Shown one piece after another: positions 59,882 to 64,000 of a stretch of 64,000 nt of DNA. The position numbers and the translations under genes are program-made. Positions within the stretch are counted from its first letter, which is position 1, and each line of letters opens with the position of its first letter. Under the pieces are notes generated by a model. It had not been told where the DNA came from. It did no database searches and was given only the letters and a program-made list of their open reading frames with translations. The stretch comes from Oscheius tipulae (lineage: Eukaryota > Nematoda > Chromadorea > Rhabditida > Rhabditidae): assembly GCA_037178975.1 (NCBI GenBank), contig JASJZH010000006.1, positions 9,052,001 through 9,116,000 of the forward strand. Direction: 5' to 3'.

Positions 59882-62405
59882 CTATCCGCCGAAGAAGTTG
59901 CCGAAGTTGCCGCCAAAGTTGTTCAAATCGAAGCCGGTAAATTGTGACAGAATCTGACCAGCCGCTGCTGAGGCAGCTTCCTTGCTCTGAAAAATTGATG
60001 CTTATTCAATGTGATTTGCAAGTTAGCAGACGAAGTATGTTCTCAAATGCTACACATTAAAGTTTGCGCTGTGCTGTTCTCAGAAGCATACTGTTCGAGC
60101 TTTTCACAGCTTAGAATTAGAGCTCTTGCATGTATCAGTAAACATTCAAGTTTTGAAGAGTCTTCTCGGTTTTGATTTTGATGCGCCAAGACATTAAATG
60201 TATTTGAACAGCTCAGTTTCAAGTGAGAATGTTATGCTTAAATTGTAACCTTCAATTATGTCTACAACTTTGAGGAAAACTACCAAAGAATGATACAATA
60301 CTGCCAAGAAATTAGTGAAGTGGCGAGATTTGTTGGAAGCAAAGTTACCTGTGGGCCTCCTTGCTTGATTGCCTGCGCTGCACTGATGCCTTTCTGTATG
60401 AACCCGAACAAGTTGACGTCTTCTCCATCGCCACCAGCCATTCCTGTTCCTCCCATCGGTGTTCCAACCCCGGTCCCAGACCCTAAAAATGGTATGCCTC
60501 CAGGAATAGGCGATGGCGGAGTTGGAGCTGGAGCAGGTGGAGGCGGAGGTGGTGGCGGCGGAGCTATTGTAGGAACAGGCATAGGAATTGGACGGAAAGG
60601 TGGAGGTGTCGGCCTACACATCTCAGCCACTTTTTGACACTGCTGATAGTCTTCGAATAGATTCGAATTTGTCTCTGCTGTCGGACAGCCAGGAAACCAA
60701 AATTGGTCACATTGAAGAGTCTCCTAAAACAATTTGATGGTAGTTGCTTAAATCAAATTGCATACCTTATTATACGTATACTTCAGCTGAAACCCACAAA
60801 ACCTGCTAGCACTTGGCGGACCCATGCTACAGATTGCCGTAGGATCAATTGGTCTTGGGGGACCATCTGCTGAAAAGGTCATGGTTGTGTCATAAACTTT
60901 AATTTCTTGTCTATCTGTGTCAGATTATGCTATACAGAACCATTAGCTCGGAGAAATCGGCATCATACTGTTTTTTTTTTTGCACTATTTTTGTAGCTTT
61001 CCAACGTTGATGCGTTGGCATTTACAAAACAGGGAACGATTGGGACAGATAGGCAGGGTAGGCCAGACAAATGTAAGCAAAACTATGTAAGTTCGAATGT
61101 AACACGTATTTTCAAAACTTAAGACTCACTGAATCCTCCTTGTCCAAGACCTCCCAGAGGTTTAGCAAAAATTGAAGGAGGGGGTGGCGGTGGCGGAGTA
61201 GTCGGCCTGAACCGCGGCGGTCCCACTGGCACTCCTCCATTTGCAGCTGTTAGACACTAGACTGTTCTGATTTAGCAAAACTACATCCTTTACTTTTGTA
61301 GGGACGTCCCGGCACTGATTAGCTGCCTTATCCGACGGTGTCGCTGACGGTCTCTGACAAATCTGTCTCGGAAAGTCGCAGCTGTACGGTTCACAGTCTG
61401 TTGTGGCCACGGACGTGAAGTCTCCGCTCACAAACTCTTCACCTACAATATTGTTGTCAACATTTAACCAGTTCGGAGAATAGACCCTTGGGCGAGGTCA
61501 TAAACGTCAAGAAAGAGTCTTACAATGACTCAGTGTCACTGTGACCAACGCAAGCAAAACCAGATCTTTTGTTAATCACACACGATTAATCGGATGAAAA
61601 AGCTAAGGCTTTGTTGTACGCCAGAAGATCTTTTGCAATGGATACTTCCAGATGTTGACCAATTTGGTAAATGAGCCGCCTAGTAAATACTCAGCTACAT
61701 AAATGAGTTCTTTTCTTTGAAGTGCCAATTAGTATCTGTCAGAACATTCTTAAGGGACACTGTCAATGTGCTCCGACGCTCAGACGGCGAAACGAAAGGA
61801 GTATTGAAAACGCGTTCGGCCGTCTATCCATCTACCCGCAATGTCAGTGTCCCTTAAGGTCAAACGGTTTTTGTCATGGTCTACAATTCACAGTTTCGCT
61901 GACTAAACTGGCATTGTCCTGTTCTTTCATAGACAGTGCGAGAGTTATGCAAATTGACCGAGCATCGAGTGTCATTTATGACTTATTGCTTGGAACTCTT
62001 CACAAAGAAAACTGCTCAAATGGGTGAGAATCTTTGTAGGTCAAAATCTTTTTATATTCATCACAAACATTTTATCACAAAAGTACAGATTTTTGGCCCA
62101 GTTTGAAAGGCAGAATTTTCATTTCTCACTCTCTAACCTCCTCAATCCATCTGTCCAAAAAACATTTTAAGGGTGACATGCGGTCGCGCTTTCCCTTTTT
62201 CGAACATCCTGCGTTCACCTCGAGATTCACAAAACTTATTGCCGGTCTACGACAAATAAAAAAACTCACACTCGTCGTTTTCGAAGAGCTTGTCCATGAA
62301 GGCATTGATCTCCGTCGGTAGCTCAGCAAGACAGCTGACGAAAATAAAAAAAAGTAAGGTGATTTGCAAGCCCCATTGAGGCCCATTTTTAGGAATAAAG
62401 CCCAT
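59882..62405 (-). CDS. Novel secreted protein: Kunitz-like domain with proline-rich tracts and Gly/Phe tail
   Basis: Exons 59882-59986, 60349-60723, 60766-60869, 61130-61256, 61294-61442 and 62270-62405 give 331 residues, phases consistent. A hydrophobic N-terminus (LQITLLFFIFVSCLA) suggests secretion. A Cys-bearing segment follows (DCEPYSCDFPRQICQRPS, Cys later at DKAANQC and KCLTAA), then a Pro run (PTTPPPPPPPS). Next comes a six-Cys module AICSMG, RFCGF, LQCDQFWFPGCPTA, NLFEDYQQCQKVAEMC with the Cys pattern and aromatic F-W-F-P-G-C of a Kunitz inhibitor. A second Pro tract (TIAPPPPPPPPPAPAP) leads to a Gly-rich part and a FGGNFGNFFGG end. The start ATG at 62405 is chosen because it opens the signal-like segment. 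No known protein with this order recognised. Confidence 0.75.
61749..61858. repeat. Imperfect hairpin in intron of the Kunitz-like gene
   Basis: Left arm from 61749 and right arm ending 61858 share CTTAAGGGACACTG exactly, then weaker matches out to an AGACGGC block, giving arms of roughly 45 nt around a short loop. Confidence 0.75.
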
Positions 62406-62824
62406 AGAAGAGGCTCAGAATTAGGTGTGCCGCATAAATGTTGATCGAAGAGTGTGTCTACAGACGCCTCGCTAAACTAATTACAACGCGCTGTGATTTC
62501 AATTCTTGCCCGTGCATACTGCGTGATAGAGATCGAGTTTTGGGCAGAGACCTGTTCCACCGAACGCTTCCCACTCTCTTACAGAGAAATCCCCTCTGTT
62601 CGAATCGCGCGCCAATGCAGGCTTGCAGTTCGGCTACTATAGGACAGCACGACTGGGTCTCACCAGCGCTGCACTATTTCATCGTCTCTGACACTGCCGT
62701 CAACAGTGGGGCAGAGAAACCATTCCAGTGGTTCCTTTGCCGGGTAGTTAACTCTCTCTTTTATTCATTATTTCCGAGGAAATATGCCCTTTTTCAGGAC
62801 GAACCAAATTATTTGAACAAAATA
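62406..62824. other. Divergent spacer between the Kunitz-like gene and SEC61 gamma
   Basis: About 420 nt between two start codons facing away from each other, so promoters for both may lie here. CCTTTTTCAG ending near 62797 is a probable trans-splice acceptor for the plus-strand gene. An open frame runs through from 62438 but its upstream part shows no homology. Confidence 0.55.
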
Positions 62825-63389
62825 ATGGATCAGTTCCAAGCTCTCATTGTTCCCTGCAAGCAGCTCACTAAGGACTCCGTCCGGCTGGTCAAAAGATGCA
62901 CAAAGCCGGATAGAAAAGGTGGGTCCGGCATTATTAATTTCAAGAGACGAAAGGAACATTCAATAACTAGAAAAGATAATCAAGAAATACTTTGTGATAT
63001 AAAAAGATAAGTTTGTCTATCCGGAAACTGAAGAGTTTTGAGCTTTTATGGACTCTTTGGCATTAGATAAATAAAAAAAAAAAGAACGTTTTGCCTAAAA
63101 TATCAAAGAGGCAAAGGGACAGAGAGATAGAGAAATAGAGAGACAGTGTGACAGTGAGGTAGAGATATAGAGAAACAGAGGGACAGAAATATAAAGAGAC
63201 AGAAGATAGAGAGCAGAGAGATACGGACAGTGATAGATTGATCTGAAACAAGAATATAAGATTGTCCACCTTCCAGAGTACCAGAAAATTGCAATTGCTA
63301 CTGCCATCGGTTTTGCCATCATGGGATTCATTGGATTCTTCGTAAAGCTGATCCACATTCCCATCAACAACCTTCTCGTCGGTGTCTAA
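62825..63389 (+). CDS. SEC61G: Protein transport protein Sec61 subunit gamma
   Basis: Single-pass tail-anchored subunit of the ER translocon. Exons 62825-62918 and 63277-63389 give 68 residues, the usual length. [20 protein letters not shown] then [17 protein letters not shown] in the cytosolic part, and [20 protein letters not shown] for the membrane helix. The intron (358 nt) contains a GACAGA-type satellite (63107-63233). Confidence 0.97.
63107..63233. repeat. GACAGA-type simple repeat in SEC61G intron
   Basis: Degenerate AGAGATAGAGA/GAGACAG array, longest of the purine-rich relatives of the TCTCTCTGT repeats in the window. Confidence 0.8.
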
Positions 63390-64000
63390 ACTGCTTCATC
63401 TTTGCCGTACATTGTTCTCTAGAAGAACAAACTTTGTCTGTGATAACGATAAACTTGCTTTCATGTTACCGTCCCATCAGAAAGCTGATAGGACTAGGAC
63501 TCTTTGACAGATCGTCGTTGAAAGTGTTTGTAAACATTGGGCCCAATTCAGAAACTCTCGCTTTAACATAGTAGTCTGTCATCTTTTCCAGAGATGTGGG
63601 TCCACTAGGCGATTTTCCCAGTTTTGGGGAGAGCGGCATAACTCCGTTTTCTTTCGGGGAGTTATGCATACCACTCATATTTTATACCTATTTCTCCTCT
63701 GTTCTGTATTTTGTCGTTGTATTTTGAGTTGCTATATCTGCTATGCCGTAAATTGCGTTTGTGGACGATGCTGTGCTGTGTGTTTCCAGTTTATACTGTG
63801 CACGGCAAAACAACAAATTGTAATCAATGTTTCAGGTAGACCCGTGCATTTTTTTAGCTTCGCGATGTTCTGGAACAAGTTGGGGCATTAAGAAGGCAGG
63901 GTTCTATCGGTTACATATAAACGTGACCACAATGATGTTTAACCTAGTAGAATGAATAAGGTTGTCCCATAACTACTGGCCGCAAGTCACCTTTCTGCTT
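63390..64000. other. Window end, weak coding candidate
   Basis: Nothing certain beyond a minus-strand frame listed at 63466-63678. Confidence 0.4.
63466..63678 (-). CDS. Possible small unrecognised protein (70 aa)
   Basis: Open frame with ATG reading MSGMHNSPKENGVMPLSPKL then GKSPSGPTSLEKMTDYYVKA, Ser/Pro-rich, ending SPISFLMGR. Residue content is protein-like but no family or splice site supports it. A short inverted repeat (ATAACTCC/GGAGTTAT) lies at its 5' end. Confidence 0.3.
   Translation of the reverse strand: MSGMHNSPKENGVMPLSPKLGKSPSGPTSLEKMTDYYVKARVSELGPMFTNTFNDDLSKSPSPISFLMGR

Noticed and set aside
62438-63010. 190-aa plus-strand frame spanning SEC61G exon 1
   Set aside because: Only the part from 62825 is homologous; the upstream part ignores a strong acceptor near 62797 and the end reads through the donor at 62919.
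1-64000. CRISPR array, bacterial operon or phage
   Set aside because: No regularly spaced repeats; spliced genes throughout show animal nuclear DNA.

Overview
The window looks like nuclear DNA from a small animal with a compact genome, most likely a nematode or a close relative. The evidence is spliceosomal genes packed on both strands, a large set of introns only about 35-47 nt long, and 3' splice acceptor motifs sitting a few bases before many start codons, as expected for spliced-leader trans-splicing. It also has a patched-related (ptr) gene, a BPI/LBP-like secreted protein and mariner remnants. The species is not identified. Exon joins were built by hand. For nearly every named gene the exons sum to a multiple of three and all phases agree, which is a strong internal check.

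Layout. 1-2072 (+): 3' part of a GalNAc-transferase with a ricin-type lectin domain. 3104-5280 (+): DGAT1. 6271-6636 (-): tiny gene. 7099-11562 (-): patched-related transporter. 11563-15064: gene-poor, with an 0.8 kb fold-back repeat. 15065-16434 (+): SDR whose catalytic Tyr appears to be Phe. 17749-20464 (-): G-protein alpha subunit. 22710-23414 (-): damaged copy of an unknown gene family whose intact copy is at 41289-41963. 24991-26133 (-): HAD phosphatase (PGP type). 26134-30181: gene-poor and repeat-rich. 30182-40559 (+): UQCRB, a NOVA-like two-KH protein, gamma-SNAP, an unknown 167-aa protein, a C2H2 zinc-finger protein and TANGO2, with short intergenic gaps that could mean operons. 44005-48908 (+): BPI/LBP-family protein. 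49340-50852 (+): two decayed mariner copies. 51029-55492 (-): class A GPCR with a possible same-strand gene in one intron. 57340-59508 (-): HAAO. 59882-62405 (-): novel secreted protein with a Kunitz-like domain and proline-rich tracts. 62825-63389 (+): SEC61 gamma.

The genes do not form one pathway; they are mostly housekeeping or signalling genes. Unusual material lies in the gaps and introns: near-perfect hairpins of 14-35 bp arms, tRNA-like fragments, a CTCTCTGT-type satellite family, inverted repeats around the unknown paralogue, and the fold-back element.
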